Positions 34,654 through 43,825 of a stretch of DNA of 64,000 bases are shown here, piece after piece. The position numbers were made by a program, and so were the translations under genes. The notes below the pieces were generated by a model. It did no database searches. It had not been told where the DNA came from and saw only the letters and a program-made list of their open reading frames with translations. Origin of the DNA: Prauserella aidingensis (lineage in GTDB: Bacteria; Actinomycetota; Actinomycetes; Mycobacteriales; Pseudonocardiaceae). Position 1 is the first letter of the stretch; each line of letters starts with the position of its first letter. Location of the stretch: the NCBI RefSeq assembly GCF_024171865.1, contig NZ_JAMTCN010000002.1, positions 62,001 through 126,000 of the forward strand, given 5' to 3'.

Positions 34654-35130
34654 ATGGCCAAGTCGCCGATCAGCAGCCCGCTCAAGGACAGCGACAAGAA
34701 GATCACCGCGGCCGTGCTGCAGAGCACGCTGGTGGACCTGATCGACCTGTCACTGATCGCGAAGCAGGCCCACTGGAACGTGGTCGGCCCGAACTTCCGC
34801 AGTGTCCACCTGCAGCTCGACGAGCTGGTGTCGACCGCGCGCACGTACACCGACTCGGTGGCCGAGCGCGCCAACTCCATCGGGGTCTCGCCGAACGGCA
34901 AGGCCTCGACGGTCTCCGAGAGTTCCGGCCTGTCGGACTACCCCGACAACTGGCAGGACACGAAGGCCACCGTCGACGCCATCGTCGAGATCCTCTCCGA
35001 GCTGATCGAACGCCTCCGGAAGAGCATCGACGAGACCGACAAGGCCGACCTCGTCACCCAGGACCTGCTCATCGAGATCGCGGCCGAACTCGAGAAGCAG
35101 CACTGGATGTGGCAGGCCCAGCAGCAGTAG
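34654..35130 (+). CDS. dps: Dps-family DNA-binding ferritin-like protein
   Basis: Dodecameric iron-storing, DNA-protecting protein of 158 aa. The inter-subunit ferroxidase site is visible as His40, His52 and Asp56 (AKQAHWNVVGPNFRSVHLQLDEL), followed by the four-helix core and the C-terminal EKQHWMWQA. ATG 34654 has AGGAGG directly upstream. It oxidises Fe(II) with peroxide and protects DNA. Confidence 0.95.
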   Translation: MAKSPISSPLKDSDKKITAAVLQSTLVDLIDLSLIAKQAHWNVVGPNFRSVHLQLDELVSTARTYTDSVAERANSIGVSPNGKASTVSESSGLSDYPDNWQDTKATVDAIVEILSELIERLRKSIDETDKADLVTQDLLIEIAAELEKQHWMWQAQQQ

Positions 35131-35237
35131 TCCCGAGCGTGGTGTTCTCTCAGGTGGTACCGCGCCACGATCAAGGACCGCCGTTCCGGCCGCCGCCCGC
35201 CACGGGAGGCCGACGCGAGGCCGGGTTGATGTCCGGG

Positions 35238-37100
35238 TCAGGCGAGGCCGACGGCGTCCATCGCGAAGTGGACCTCGGTGGCGGTCTGCGTGATCGTCTC
35301 GGAGATCACCAGGGAACCGTGGCCCGCGTCGTAGCGGTAGAAGGCGTGCGGAACGCCGCGCTCGGCGAGTCCGTCGAGGTAGTTCTCGATCTGGCGGATC
35401 GGGCAACGCGGGTCGTTGTCGCCCGCGAGGACCAGTACCGGAGCCTCCACGGCGTCGAGGTACGTCAGCGGCGAGCACTCGCGGTAGACGTCGGGCACCT
35501 CCTCGGGTGACCCGCCGAACAGCGCGCGGTCGAACGAGCGCAGCTGCTCCATCTCGTCCTCGTAGGCCGCGACGTAGTCGGCGACGGGTACGCCCGCGAC
35601 GCCCGCCGTCCACCGGCCGGGCTGGGTGCCGAGCGCCAGCAGCGTCAGGTATCCGCCCCACGACGCTCCGCTGACGACGCACCGCTGCGGGTCGCTGAGG
35701 CCGCTGCCCACGGCCCAGTCGTGCACGGCGGCGACGTCCTCGAGTTCGGTCAGGCCGGGCCTGCCCTCGATGGCGTCGCGCCACGCCGAGCCGTAGCCCG
35801 TCGACCCGCGGTAGTTGACCTCGACGACCGCGAACCCGGCGTCCAGCCATACGGCGCGATAGGCGGAGAAACGGTCCTCGTCGGCCGCGTGCGGACCGCC
35901 GTGCAGCAGGAAGACGGTCGGTTGGGGGCCCTCGGCGCCCTCCGGCTTGGCCACGAGGGCGTGGATGCGGCCGCCTGGGCCATCGACGAACGCGTCCTCG
36001 AGCGCCTGCGACCCCGGGGCGGGGTCGCCGGGCGGGGTCAGCAGCACCTCGTCGGTCCCGTCGGCGCGGCGGACCCGCACGACGGGCGGCTGCGCGGCGT
36101 TGGACCACGAGTACTCGACACTGCCGTCGGCGCGTACGCCACCGCCCCCGATGCGGCCCGGCGGCGTGTCCAGTGCGGTGAGTTCTGCGGAAGCCAGGTC
36201 GTACCGATGCAGCGAGCTGCGGCCCTCGTGGAAGTGCACGATCAGCAGCGCATCGGCGTTCGGGTACCACGTGCCCGCGACCTCGCCGGGCAGGTCGAGG
36301 TCGATCTCCTGCTCGGTGTCGGACTCGACGTCCCAGATCAGCAGTTCCTCCCTGCCACGGCGTTCGTGCAGGAGCAGCAGCCGTGGATCGCCCTCGACGG
36401 GCGAGAACTCGAGCGCGTCGAGGCCCTTGCCCTCGCCGTCCCACTTGTCGGCGACCGTCTCGAACCCGTCGGTGGCGAGTACGCGGACGGCAGGGTGGCG
36501 GGAGTCGCCGTGTTCGGAGTGGGCGATCGCCAGCAGCCGTTCGTCCCGGGACAGCGCCGCGATGCCCGCGTCCTCGGCCCGGGAGTAGAAGCGTGTCGTC
36601 TCCCCGCCGGCGTGGGCGTACAGCGCGCTGCCGTCGTCGGTGGACACGCCGACCGCGACGAGCCGGTGGCCGATCTCCAGACCTGCCGGGTAGCCGTCCG
36701 GGACGTCGACGACGGCCTTGGTGGGCTCGGTGTGCTGCGCCGCGTCGCTTGCGTCGAACGGTTGGCGGACCCAGGAGCCGAACTCGTCGCCGTCGGTGTC
36801 GTCGAACCACCAGATCGACTCGCCGTCGGGCGACACCGCTGCGTGGAGCGTCCCGTTGGGGCGGTCGGTGACCTGCCTGCGCTCGCCGGTGGCGCGGTCC
36901 CACGCGTAGATCTCCCAGACACCGCTCGCGTTGGACACGTAGATGCTGGCGTCGGGTGCGTCGAGTGCCCAGTCCGGCACCGATACGCGCGGCGCCAGGA
37001 ACCGGGACCGCCAGCGCTGCTCGGCCCCCTCGTCGGGGAAGAGCCGTTCGGGGACGTGCGGGGCCGGATACTGCTTCTCGCCTGGCTGCTGTGTCGTCAC
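35238..37100 (-). CDS. S9-family prolyl oligopeptidase
   Basis: Cytoplasmic serine peptidase of about 620 aa. A beta-propeller-like region (about 30-360) precedes an alpha/beta-hydrolase catalytic domain: LLHGGPHAADEDRFS, nucleophile elbow SGASWGGYLT, acid LAGDNDPRCP and His DAGHGSLV. GTG 37100 gives MTTQQPGEK; the frame is open far upstream, but that part is antisense to the K+ channel gene. Convergent with dps. Confidence 0.92.
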   Translation of the reverse strand: MTTQQPGEKQYPAPHVPERLFPDEGAEQRWRSRFLAPRVSVPDWALDAPDASIYVSNASGVWEIYAWDRATGERRQVTDRPNGTLHAAVSPDGESIWWFDDTDGDEFGSWVRQPFDASDAAQHTEPTKAVVDVPDGYPAGLEIGHRLVAVGVSTDDGSALYAHAGGETTRFYSRAEDAGIAALSRDERLLAIAHSEHGDSRHPAVRVLATDGFETVADKWDGEGKGLDALEFSPVEGDPRLLLLHERRGREELLIWDVESDTEQEIDLDLPGEVAGTWYPNADALLIVHFHEGRSSLHRYDLASAELTALDTPPGRIGGGGVRADGSVEYSWSNAAQPPVVRVRRADGTDEVLLTPPGDPAPGSQALEDAFVDGPGGRIHALVAKPEGAEGPQPTVFLLHGGPHAADEDRFSAYRAVWLDAGFAVVEVNYRGSTGYGSAWRDAIEGRPGLTELEDVAAVHDWAVGSGLSDPQRCVVSGASWGGYLTLLALGTQPGRWTAGVAGVPVADYVAAYEDEMEQLRSFDRALFGGSPEEVPDVYRECSPLTYLDAVEAPVLVLAGDNDPRCPIRQIENYLDGLAERGVPHAFYRYDAGHGSLVISETITQTATEVHFAMDAVGLA

Positions 37101-37253
37101 GGCCGTCGATACTGCCAGGCCCGGGGTGTGTGGCAGTCGTGCGCCGCGCCTGCCGCCGACGGTCTCAGGATCCGCCCGCCGGGACGCCTCGTTGTGGGGC
37201 CCGTCACCTGTGAGGTTGTGGGGTTGTGCGGACCGGCGGAAGGGGAGGGCGTC

Positions 37254-38078
37254 ATGATGGGCGCGATGTCTGCCGAACCTGTGCGCACCGACGACGGCGC
37301 CCCTGACGAACCCGACGAGACACGGCTGCGGCGCTGGGAGCAGCGCACCGAGTGGCCGATGATCGGGCTGTCCGTCCTGTTCTTCGCGGGTTACGCCTGG
37401 ATCGTGCTGCAGCCGGACATGGACGCCGGGATGCGCTCGACGCTGGACACCGCCATGTGGCTGGTGTGGGCGGCGTTCGCGGCCGACTACCTCATCCGGC
37501 TGTCGCTGAGCAGGCGGCGCGGCCGGTTCGTGCTGCGGAACCTGTTCGACCTCGTCGTCATTGCGGTCCCGATGCTGCGGCAGCTGCGCGTGTTGCGGTT
37601 GATCATGGTGCTGGTCCTGATCAACCGCCGCATCCAGGCGCGGGTGCGCGGACAGGTCGTGGCGTACGTCTCGGGTGCGACGGTGCTGGTCGGCGTGTCC
37701 GCGGCGCTCGCCGTCCTCGAGGTCGAACGCGGCCACCCGGACGCGATGATCACGAACTTCGGCGACGCGCTGTGGTGGACGATGACGACCATCACCACCG
37801 TCGGCTACGGCGACTACTCGCCGGTCACCGGTCAGGGCAAACTCATCGCGACCGGCCTGATGCTCGCGGGTATCGCGCTGCTCGGTGTGGTCACGGGTTC
37901 GATCGCGTCGTGGTTCGTCGAGAAGTTCGGCGGCATGGAGGAGTCGGAGCGCGAGACGAGGCGGGCCGACGCGCTGCAGGCCGAGGAGCTGCGTGGTGAG
38001 GTCGCCGATCTGAAGGCGGAGATCACCGCACTGCGGGAGCAGTTGCCGGGCGCGCGCACCGACGACTCCCGGGCGTAG
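37254..38078 (+). CDS. Voltage-gated-like potassium channel
   Basis: Ion channel subunit of 274 aa. The selectivity filter TVGYGDYSP sits in a pore helix (ALWWTMTTITTVGYGD) flanked by two transmembrane helices. Upstream there are four more segments, including an Arg-spaced S4-like helix (LRQLRVLRLIM). A C-terminal coiled coil (ESERETRRADALQAEELRGE...) probably helps tetramer assembly. Three ATGs in frame (37254, 37257, 37266) follow GGGGAGGG. Confidence 0.92.
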   Translation: MMGAMSAEPVRTDDGAPDEPDETRLRRWEQRTEWPMIGLSVLFFAGYAWIVLQPDMDAGMRSTLDTAMWLVWAAFAADYLIRLSLSRRRGRFVLRNLFDLVVIAVPMLRQLRVLRLIMVLVLINRRIQARVRGQVVAYVSGATVLVGVSAALAVLEVERGHPDAMITNFGDALWWTMTTITTVGYGDYSPVTGQGKLIATGLMLAGIALLGVVTGSIASWFVEKFGGMEESERETRRADALQAEELRGEVADLKAEITALREQLPGARTDDSRA

Positions 38079-38289
38079 CGAACCCGCGCGCCGACGTCGT
38101 TCGGACGTCCCGACCCGCTCTTCCGCCGGTGTCTCCCGGACGCCTCGCCTCCTCGTCCGCCGGAGTCTCCCGGAGGTGGCGAAGCCTCTCGCCGACGTCT
38201 GCCCGGATGCAGCGACACTCCCGCCGGCGTCGACGGCTGCCGGGGCGTCACGACCGCCCTCCCGCCCGGAATCGCCGGGAATGCGGCCC

Positions 38290-38318
38290 TTGCGGTTGTG
38301 GATCACCACTCCTATGCT
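38290..38318 (+). promoter_or_regulatory. Strong sigma-A-type promoter
   Basis: TTGCGG (38290-38295), 17-base spacer, TATGCT (38313-38318). The predicted start of transcription, about 38325, lies inside the palindrome at 38324-38344. The transcript would have a leader of almost 200 bases before the gene at 38521. No other coding signal was found in 38079-38520. Confidence 0.65.
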
Positions 38319-38323
38319 TCGGG

Positions 38324-38344
38324 AAGCGCTTTCGGAAAGCGCTT
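38324..38344. promoter_or_regulatory. LacI-family-type double operator
   Basis: A perfect 21-bp palindrome, AAGCGCTTTC-G-GAAAGCGCTT, made of two overlapping AGCGCT-centred sites 13 bp apart. AGCGCT-centred palindromes are the classic operators of LacI/GalR repressors of sugar genes. Its place just after the -10 box fits repression by blocking initiation. No LacI gene is in the window. Confidence 0.7.
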
Positions 38345-38520
38345 ACAAGGATGACGCTCACAACGACGAGTCGTACGGCGAGCCAACGGAGGTGATCGCT
38401 GAGTTCTTCGCGCATGGCGCCGGCTCGTCGACACGACCGCTCGTCGAGGTGGCGGTGCCGCATGAGTTGCCACATCGCATCACCGGCGACCGCAGCGCGG
38501 TCCGCTGAGCGGGGAGGATC

Positions 38521-39342
38521 ATGCACCGCACGTTCACGCATGCCCGAACGACTTCCAGCGCACGCAATACCGATCCGACATCGTCGCCGCGTGCGGCGAC
38601 GCCGTGGCGGATCATCGCCCTCGCAGCCGCAGCCACCCTCTCGCTGACGGTCGCCCCGGCGGGCGCGGCACCCTCTTCCCAGGCAGGAGCGTCACCGGGG
38701 CGGTCCGCGGAGACGGCTACGTCCGAGGTGGCCGGACCTCCGGAGCATGGCCGGTTCGCCGTCGTGCGGCCGGAACCGACACCGCGGGACTGGTCGCCGC
38801 TCCATCCCGACAAGTGGACGTTCGACGATCGGCAGGTGATCCAGTCCGAACGCGGCGACCCACCGGAGGGTCCGCGCAGGCCCTTCGAGTACGCGATCGT
38901 CGACGAGGGTCCCGAACTGGACTCGCTGCGCTATCGCGCGACGGTCCGCATCGACGAACCGGTCGCCCGCAACGATCGCGACGTCGTCCTGATCTTCAAC
39001 TACCGATCGCCGACGCGCTTCTACTACGTCCACCTGTCGCAGGACAACACGATCTATCCCCACAACGGCATCTTCAAGGTCGACGACGCCGACCGGGAAC
39101 GCATCGACGACCAGTGGGACGGCGAGCTCGGCCCGCCACCCGCGATCGACGACCGCGCCTGGCACGACGTGCGCCTCGATTACCACGCACCCTCGGGTCG
39201 CATCGCCGTGTACCTGGACGGTTCGCGCACGCCGTTGATGACGGCGACCGACAGGAGCTTCTCGGGTGGCCGCATCGGATTCGGCTCCTTCGACAACTAC
39301 GGCCGCATTCGCGACGTGACCGCACTGGGCACCCGCGGCTGA
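38521..39342 (+). CDS. Secreted concanavalin-like (DUF1080/LamG-type) protein
   Basis: A 273-aa exported protein. A long signal peptide has a hydrophobic core at about 31-50 (IIALAAAATLSLTVAPAGA) with AXA cleavage. The mature domain is a beta-sandwich of the 3-keto-disaccharide-hydrolase/LamG type: WTFDDRQVIQ, VVLIFNYRSPTRFYYVHLS, WHDVRLDYHAPSGRIAVYLDG and GGRIGFGSFDNYGRI. It probably binds or acts on a glycan outside the cell. SD GGGGAGG lies next to ATG 38521. First gene behind the LacI-type operator. Confidence 0.8.
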   Translation: MHRTFTHARTTSSARNTDPTSSPRAATPWRIIALAAAATLSLTVAPAGAAPSSQAGASPGRSAETATSEVAGPPEHGRFAVVRPEPTPRDWSPLHPDKWTFDDRQVIQSERGDPPEGPRRPFEYAIVDEGPELDSLRYRATVRIDEPVARNDRDVVLIFNYRSPTRFYYVHLSQDNTIYPHNGIFKVDDADRERIDDQWDGELGPPPAIDDRAWHDVRLDYHAPSGRIAVYLDGSRTPLMTATDRSFSGGRIGFGSFDNYGRIRDVTALGTRG

Positions 39343-39515
39343 CGAGCCGGAATCCACTGTAGACGTCCCTGTCCGGCTGTTTCCCTTTTCGGGCGCGAGT
39401 CCAATTCGGGCCGAGTCCCGTTCGGACAGGGCGGGGTCGACGCGTGTCCGCATGCGCGCCGGCCGGAAACCGATCCAAGCACGTGAAAAAACCTGAGCAC
39501 GTGGGATGGAGTCCA

Positions 39516-41852
39516 ATGATGGGCAAGAGAAACTGGTGGGTGCCGGTCGTCACCGCGGCCGTACTCACGATGTCGCTGACGGCGCCTGCCGGCGGCGCGC
39601 AACCGGCCCAAGGTCCGCCTGCGACCGGTGACGAACCGATCACCGATCCGATTCCCGAGGATCCACGGCCGGCGGAACTGGGGCTGGTTCTCGAGGAGTA
39701 CGCGCAACTGCCGGAGACCGAGCCGACACCGCCGCCGACGGACGAGCGGTTGATGCGGTACAACCGGATCAACTACATCGGCGAGGCGCCCGACGATTCG
39801 GGCCGGAAGTACGTGCCGGACCTCAACGGTCCGATGTATCTGCTCGGCGACGACGGCGAGCAGCACGAGTATCTCGACATGCGCGACGAGGACGAGCACT
39901 TCTTCTCCGGCAGAGGCATGGGGACGGGATTCGGCTTCGTCACGTTCCACCCGGAGTTCGAGGAGAACGGCAAGTTCTACACCGTGCACTCGGTCGGCGA
40001 GGAGGGGATCGCGGAGAACGAGCCGACGTACCCCAACCAGCCGAACGCCGACGTGCAGAGCGTCGTGACGGAGTGGACGGCCGACGATCCGTCGGCGAAC
40101 ACGTTCTCCGGTACGCACCGTGAGATCTTCCGGTTCGGCTTCGCGACGCAGATCCACGCGATCCAGCAGATCGACTTCAACCCGACGGCGGAGCCGGGTG
40201 ACGAGGACTACGGCCTGCTGTACATGGCGGTCGGCGACGGCGGGAACGGTGTCGGCACCGACGTTCCGCAGAAACTCGACAATCCGGCGGGCAAGATCCT
40301 GCGGATCGACCCGGAGGGCACGAACGGCCCGGGCGGCGCGTACGGCATCCCGGAGTCGAATCCGTTCGTCGGGCAGGAGAACGCGCTCGGCGAGATCTAC
40401 GCGCTGGGCATGCGTGATCCGCACCGCTTCACGTGGGATCCCGAGGGCAAGCACGAGATGTACCTCGGCCACATCGGACAGCGGGCGCTCGAGGCCGTGT
40501 ACAAGGTCGACAAGGGCGACAACCTGGGCTGGAGTGAACGGGAAGGCCGCTTCCGGTTCGACCCCGAGCAGCAGTGCGTGCTGTATCCGCTGCCGCCGGA
40601 CGATCCCAAGCACGGCTACACCTATCCGGTCGCGGCCTACGACCACGACGCACCTGAGAACTGGCCGTGCAATTCGGACAGTGGGCACGCGATCTCGGGC
40701 GGCAAGGTGTACCGCGGCGACGCGCATCCGGAGTTGCAGGGCAAGTACATCTTCGGCGACCTGGTCGACGGTGAGGTGTTCAGCACCGAGGCCGCCGACA
40801 TGAGCCGCGGCAAGAACCGTGAACCGATCACCGAGGTGCAGCTGTTCGACTCCGACGGTGAGCGGAAGCGGATGAGCGACTTCGTCGACGACGGCCGGGT
40901 CGACCTGCGGTTCGGCACCGACGCGGCGGGCGAGCTCTACCTGCTGGCGAAGGCGAACGGCAAGATCTGGAAGGTCACCGACGTGAATCCGGCGGAGCCG
41001 TCGGAGGTCACGGATGCCGTGTCGGACAACCTCGTCGCGCACTACGACTTCGAGCACCCGTTCGCCGTGGATGGTGCGAAGGAGGCCGGTCAGGGCAGTG
41101 CGAACACGCTGCTGGACCTGGTCAACGGTGGCGAGGACATGCGCGTCGACGGTGGCGCGTTCCCCGGCAGCAACAACTCGTTGCAGTTGAAGCAGGTGAA
41201 TCCCGGCCAGGTCGGCAACGACGACTGGAAGGCCGGCCTGTGGGACGGCGACGAGAACGGTGTCGAGTCGTTGAACGCGTTCAACGCCGCCGACGGGATC
41301 ACGGTGATGGGCTGGGTGAAGATGACGGGTGAGAACCCGAGCCCGGACCCGTCGTCCGACGATCCGGACGCGCGGTACAACTCCGTCGGCCTGGCGGGTG
41401 TGCTGAGTGGCGATTCGGACGGGCACAACGTGCGCGCGCTGTTGGAGCTCATCGAGGTCGACGGCGAGATGCGGCTGGTGGCCCTGGGCAGGCGCCTGGA
41501 CGGTGGCGAGTCGCAGACGTTCGCGGCCGAACAGGACTGGCGTGAGCTGCTGCCGAAGGGCGAGTGGGTGCACCTGGCCGCCACGTTCGACTACACGACC
41601 GGCGAGATGGCGTTGTACCGCAACGGTGAGCCGATCGAGGGATCGTACGTGAAGGACGGCGACCCGTGGCAGGTCGACGGTTCGCCGACGAGTGCGGCGA
41701 ACCCGCGCGGCATCAAGATCGGCGGTAGCTTCCCGCAGAACACGTCGGAGAAGAATCCGTGCAACTGCAGCATGGATTCGCTGATGTTCCTGGACGAGGC
41801 TGCTGACGGTTCGACGATCGCCGAGCAGTACGCCCGCTTCCGGGGCGAGTAG
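39516..41852 (+). CDS. Secreted PQQ-type glucose/sorbosone dehydrogenase with LamG domain
   Basis: A 778-aa exported two-domain protein. After a signal peptide (cut near APAGGAQ) comes a six-bladed GSDH-type propeller (about 95-500: GRGMGTGFGFVTFHPEF, LLYMAVGDGGNG, MRDPHRFTWDP, YIFGDLVDGEV). The C-terminal concanavalin/LamG domain (about 510-778) contains GITVMGWVKM, GEWVHLAATFDY and MALYRNGEPI. The canonical cofactor motif HRNPQG is replaced by MRDPHR, so PQQ use is uncertain. GGAG precedes ATG 39516/39519. Confidence 0.85.
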   Translation: MMGKRNWWVPVVTAAVLTMSLTAPAGGAQPAQGPPATGDEPITDPIPEDPRPAELGLVLEEYAQLPETEPTPPPTDERLMRYNRINYIGEAPDDSGRKYVPDLNGPMYLLGDDGEQHEYLDMRDEDEHFFSGRGMGTGFGFVTFHPEFEENGKFYTVHSVGEEGIAENEPTYPNQPNADVQSVVTEWTADDPSANTFSGTHREIFRFGFATQIHAIQQIDFNPTAEPGDEDYGLLYMAVGDGGNGVGTDVPQKLDNPAGKILRIDPEGTNGPGGAYGIPESNPFVGQENALGEIYALGMRDPHRFTWDPEGKHEMYLGHIGQRALEAVYKVDKGDNLGWSEREGRFRFDPEQQCVLYPLPPDDPKHGYTYPVAAYDHDAPENWPCNSDSGHAISGGKVYRGDAHPELQGKYIFGDLVDGEVFSTEAADMSRGKNREPITEVQLFDSDGERKRMSDFVDDGRVDLRFGTDAAGELYLLAKANGKIWKVTDVNPAEPSEVTDAVSDNLVAHYDFEHPFAVDGAKEAGQGSANTLLDLVNGGEDMRVDGGAFPGSNNSLQLKQVNPGQVGNDDWKAGLWDGDENGVESLNAFNAADGITVMGWVKMTGENPSPDPSSDDPDARYNSVGLAGVLSGDSDGHNVRALLELIEVDGEMRLVALGRRLDGGESQTFAAEQDWRELLPKGEWVHLAATFDYTTGEMALYRNGEPIEGSYVKDGDPWQVDGSPTSAANPRGIKIGGSFPQNTSEKNPCNCSMDSLMFLDEAADGSTIAEQYARFRGE

Positions 41853-41860
41853 GGATCACC

Positions 41861-41899
41861 GCAGCGGTGGGCCGTACCGGGGGTACGGCCCACCGCTGC
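41861..41899 (+). terminator. Terminator after the sugar-dehydrogenase gene
   Basis: A perfect 18-bp stem (41861-41878 with 41882-41899) with a three-base loop, nine bases past the stop codon; followed by GTTTCG. Confidence 0.8.
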
Positions 41900-41999
41900 C
41901 GTTTCGCCGTCGTCATGCCCACCCGGTCCGGCACCGGCCGCCGACGACCGTTCAGCGCTACCGCCCGGCTCGGTCCGCCCCCTGAGACGCCCGAACCCG

Positions 42000-42160
42000 C
42001 AACACCGCCCCCGGGATCCGCAACACGAACCCCCGAATCCGCAACACGGGCTCGCGAACCCTCAACACGGGCTCGCGAACCCGCAACACGGGCCCCGGGA
42101 TCCGCAACACGGGCCCCGGGATCCGCAACACGGGCTCGCGAACCCGCAATACGGGCCCAC
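42000..42160 (-). repeat. 21-bp-period tandem array 3 (8 units)
   Basis: CAACAC (or CAATAC in the last unit) recurs at 42000, 42021, 42042, 42063, 42084, 42105, 42126 and 42147, always 21 bases apart. The units alternate between GGGCTCGCGAACC and GGGCCCCGGGATC fillers. Same repeat as arrays 1 and 2. The rest of 41900-42260 shows no gene. Confidence 0.88.
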
Positions 42161-42260
42161 CCACCCGACGCGACGCACGAACGCACGCGCAACCACAGGC
42201 AGGGGCCCGGAGGGGCGGAGCCCGCCGGGCTGGGGTGTGGGGGCTGCGCCCCCACAAGAC

Positions 42261-42319
42261 ATAAAGAAAGAGACCCCCGTCCGCGCTCTGCTGTGAACAG
42301 AGCCGCGGACGGAGGTCTC
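42261..42319 (-). terminator. Terminator of tRNA-Pro
   Basis: A long imperfect hairpin, GAGACC...GTCCGCGCTCTG with CAGAGCCGCGGAC...GGTCTC (42270-42319), starts ten bases after the tRNA 3' end on the minus strand and is followed there by CTTTCTTTAT. Confidence 0.8.
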
Positions 42320-42328
42320 CCTCTTCCG

Positions 42329-42402
42329 TCGGGGTGGCGGGATTTGAACCCACGACCTCCTCGACCCGAACGAGGCACGCTACCAAGCTGCGCCACACCC
42401 CG
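42329..42402 (-). tRNA. tRNA-Pro (CGG)
   Basis: A 74-nt cloverleaf on the minus strand: acceptor CGGGGTG/CACCCCG with discriminator A, D-arm GGCGCAGCTTGGTAGCG, anticodon stem CCTCG/CGAGG with loop TTCGGGT (anticodon CGG), and T-arm GTGGGTTCAAATCC. A TAGACT box (42450-42445) overlapping the stop codon of the upstream gene could be its promoter. Confidence 0.97.
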
Positions 42403-42447
42403 ATGATGTTGTTCACCGGTCTCCCGGTGAGCGGGTCGGGAAATAGT

Positions 42448-43401
42448 CTAGCTGACTTCGTTGCGGGCTTTGCGGCGGGTGGTCCTTCGGGCGGTGGTGT
42501 CCTTGCGGGTGGTCGCTGAGCTGCGGGGAACGAGGGTGAGGAGGGTGGCTTCGGGCGGGCAGGCGAACCGGGCGGGGGCGTAGGGCGAGGTGCCGAGTCC
42601 GGCGGAGACTCCGAGCCACATGTCGGCGCCCCAGCGGGAGATGCCGCGGGCGCGGGAGCGGTCGAGTTCACAGTTGGTGACGAGGGCGCCGATGCCGGGG
42701 ATGCGGAGTTGCCCGCCGTGGGTGTGGCCTGCGAGGACGAGGTCGTAGCCCTCGGAGGCGAACGGGTCGAGCACGCGCGGTTCGGGAGAGTGGGTGATGC
42801 CGAGTTTGAGTACGACCTCGGCGTCGACGGGGCCCGCGATCTGCTCGAAGCGGTCGCGGCGCAGGTGGGGATCGTCGACGCCCGCCGCGAAGATGCGTTG
42901 GCCCGCGACGTCGAAGGCGGTGCGGCGGTGGGTGAGGTCGTGCCAGCCGCGTTCGATCATGGCGGCGCGCAGGTCCTGCCACGGCAGGTGGTTGCCGTGG
43001 ATGCGTTTCTTGCGGCCCTTGGGCATGAGGTAGCGGGCGGGGTTCTTGGGTTTGGGTGCGTAGTAGTCGTTGCTGCCGAAGATGAACACTCCGGGCCGGT
43101 TGAGCAGCGGCCCGAGGGCGCGGAGCACGTGGGGTACGGCGCGGCGGTGGGCGAGGTTGTCGCCGGTGTTGACGACGAGGTCGGGTTCGAGTTCGTCGAG
43201 GGCCGCGACCCAGCGCTGCTTGGACTTCTGGCCGGGCAGCATGTGCAGGTCGGAGATGTGCAGGATGCGAATGGGGTAGGCGTCGTCGTCGAGGACGGGC
43301 ACCGAGGCGGTGCGCAGGGTCCAGTTCCTGCGTTCGACGCCGACGGCGTAGCCGAGGGTGGCGGCGCCGACGGCGGCCGTCGTGGTGACGAGGCGCTTCA
43401 T
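42448..43401 (-). CDS. Metallophosphoesterase, YkuE/Rv3683 type
   Basis: Calcineurin-like phosphoesterase of 317 aa with an N-terminal membrane anchor (LVTTTAAVGAATLGYAVGV). Metal ligands lie in HISDLHM, NTGDNLAH, GSNDYY and AGHTHGGQ. A basic tail (RKDTTARRTTRRKARN) ends the protein. ATG 43401 follows GGGAGATCCC. It lies downstream of ponA2 in the same direction, as in mycobacteria, and tRNA-Pro follows it. Substrate unknown. Confidence 0.92.
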   Translation of the reverse strand: MKRLVTTTAAVGAATLGYAVGVERRNWTLRTASVPVLDDDAYPIRILHISDLHMLPGQKSKQRWVAALDELEPDLVVNTGDNLAHRRAVPHVLRALGPLLNRPGVFIFGSNDYYAPKPKNPARYLMPKGRKKRIHGNHLPWQDLRAAMIERGWHDLTHRRTAFDVAGQRIFAAGVDDPHLRRDRFEQIAGPVDAEVVLKLGITHSPEPRVLDPFASEGYDLVLAGHTHGGQLRIPGIGALVTNCELDRSRARGISRWGADMWLGVSAGLGTSPYAPARFACPPEATLLTLVPRSSATTRKDTTARRTTRRKARNEVS

Positions 43402-43458
43402 GGGATCTCCCTTGCCCTGCAGGTGCACGCGCCCAGCGTACGCGCGTGCGGCCGGCCG

Positions 43459-43725
43459 TCAGGGGCGCGTCGAGTCGGGGCTGGGGCGTATCCGTTGCCG
43501 CGTTTCCGAGACGGCGAACACCAGCGCGATCGCGGTTCCCGGCCCGATGACGGCGAGCCACCACAACGGCGCGGGCGGGACGGCACCGATCACGTACAGG
43601 CCCACCGCGACCTGGGTCCACAGCAGGATCAGCCGGGGCAGCGGAGGCAGCGGCGTGAACGGCAGCAGCACGGCGATCACGAAGACGGCCGCGATGATGC
43701 TGTACCAGAAGAGGACGTAGTACAC
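43459..43725 (-). CDS. Small membrane protein
   Basis: An 88-aa protein with about three transmembrane stretches (YYVLFWYSIIAAVFVIAVLL, LILLWTQVAVGLYVIGAV, WWLAVIGPGTAIALVFAV) and a basic C-terminus. GTG 43725 is preceded by GGAGG about ten bases upstream. It sits between ponA2 and the metallophosphoesterase and probably belongs to the same unit. No family recognised. Confidence 0.72.
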   Translation of the reverse strand: MYYVLFWYSIIAAVFVIAVLLPFTPLPPLPRLILLWTQVAVGLYVIGAVPPAPLWWLAVIGPGTAIALVFAVSETRQRIRPSPDSTRP

Positions 43726-43750
43726 GGTTACGTGTCCTCCGGGGCCGCCG

Positions 43751-43792
43751 GGTGTCCGGTCGCCCCGATCACGTACAGGCCGACCGGACACC
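43751..43792 (-). terminator. Hairpin between ponA2 and the small membrane gene
   Basis: A perfect 12-bp stem (GGTGTCCGGTCG, 43751-43762, with its complement at 43781-43792) and an 18-base loop. It may end or attenuate ponA2 transcription. Confidence 0.6.
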
Positions 43793-43825
43793 GAGCGCCG
43801 TCAGGGGCCTCATCGCCGCGGCCGG

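Noticed and set aside
38176..38508. 110-codon + ORF between the K+ channel and the secreted protein
   Set aside because: It runs through the promoter and operator at 38290-38344, and its composition is not protein-like.
42000..42160. CRISPR array
   Set aside because: Units are 21 bases with continuous drift and no unique spacers; there are no cas genes.
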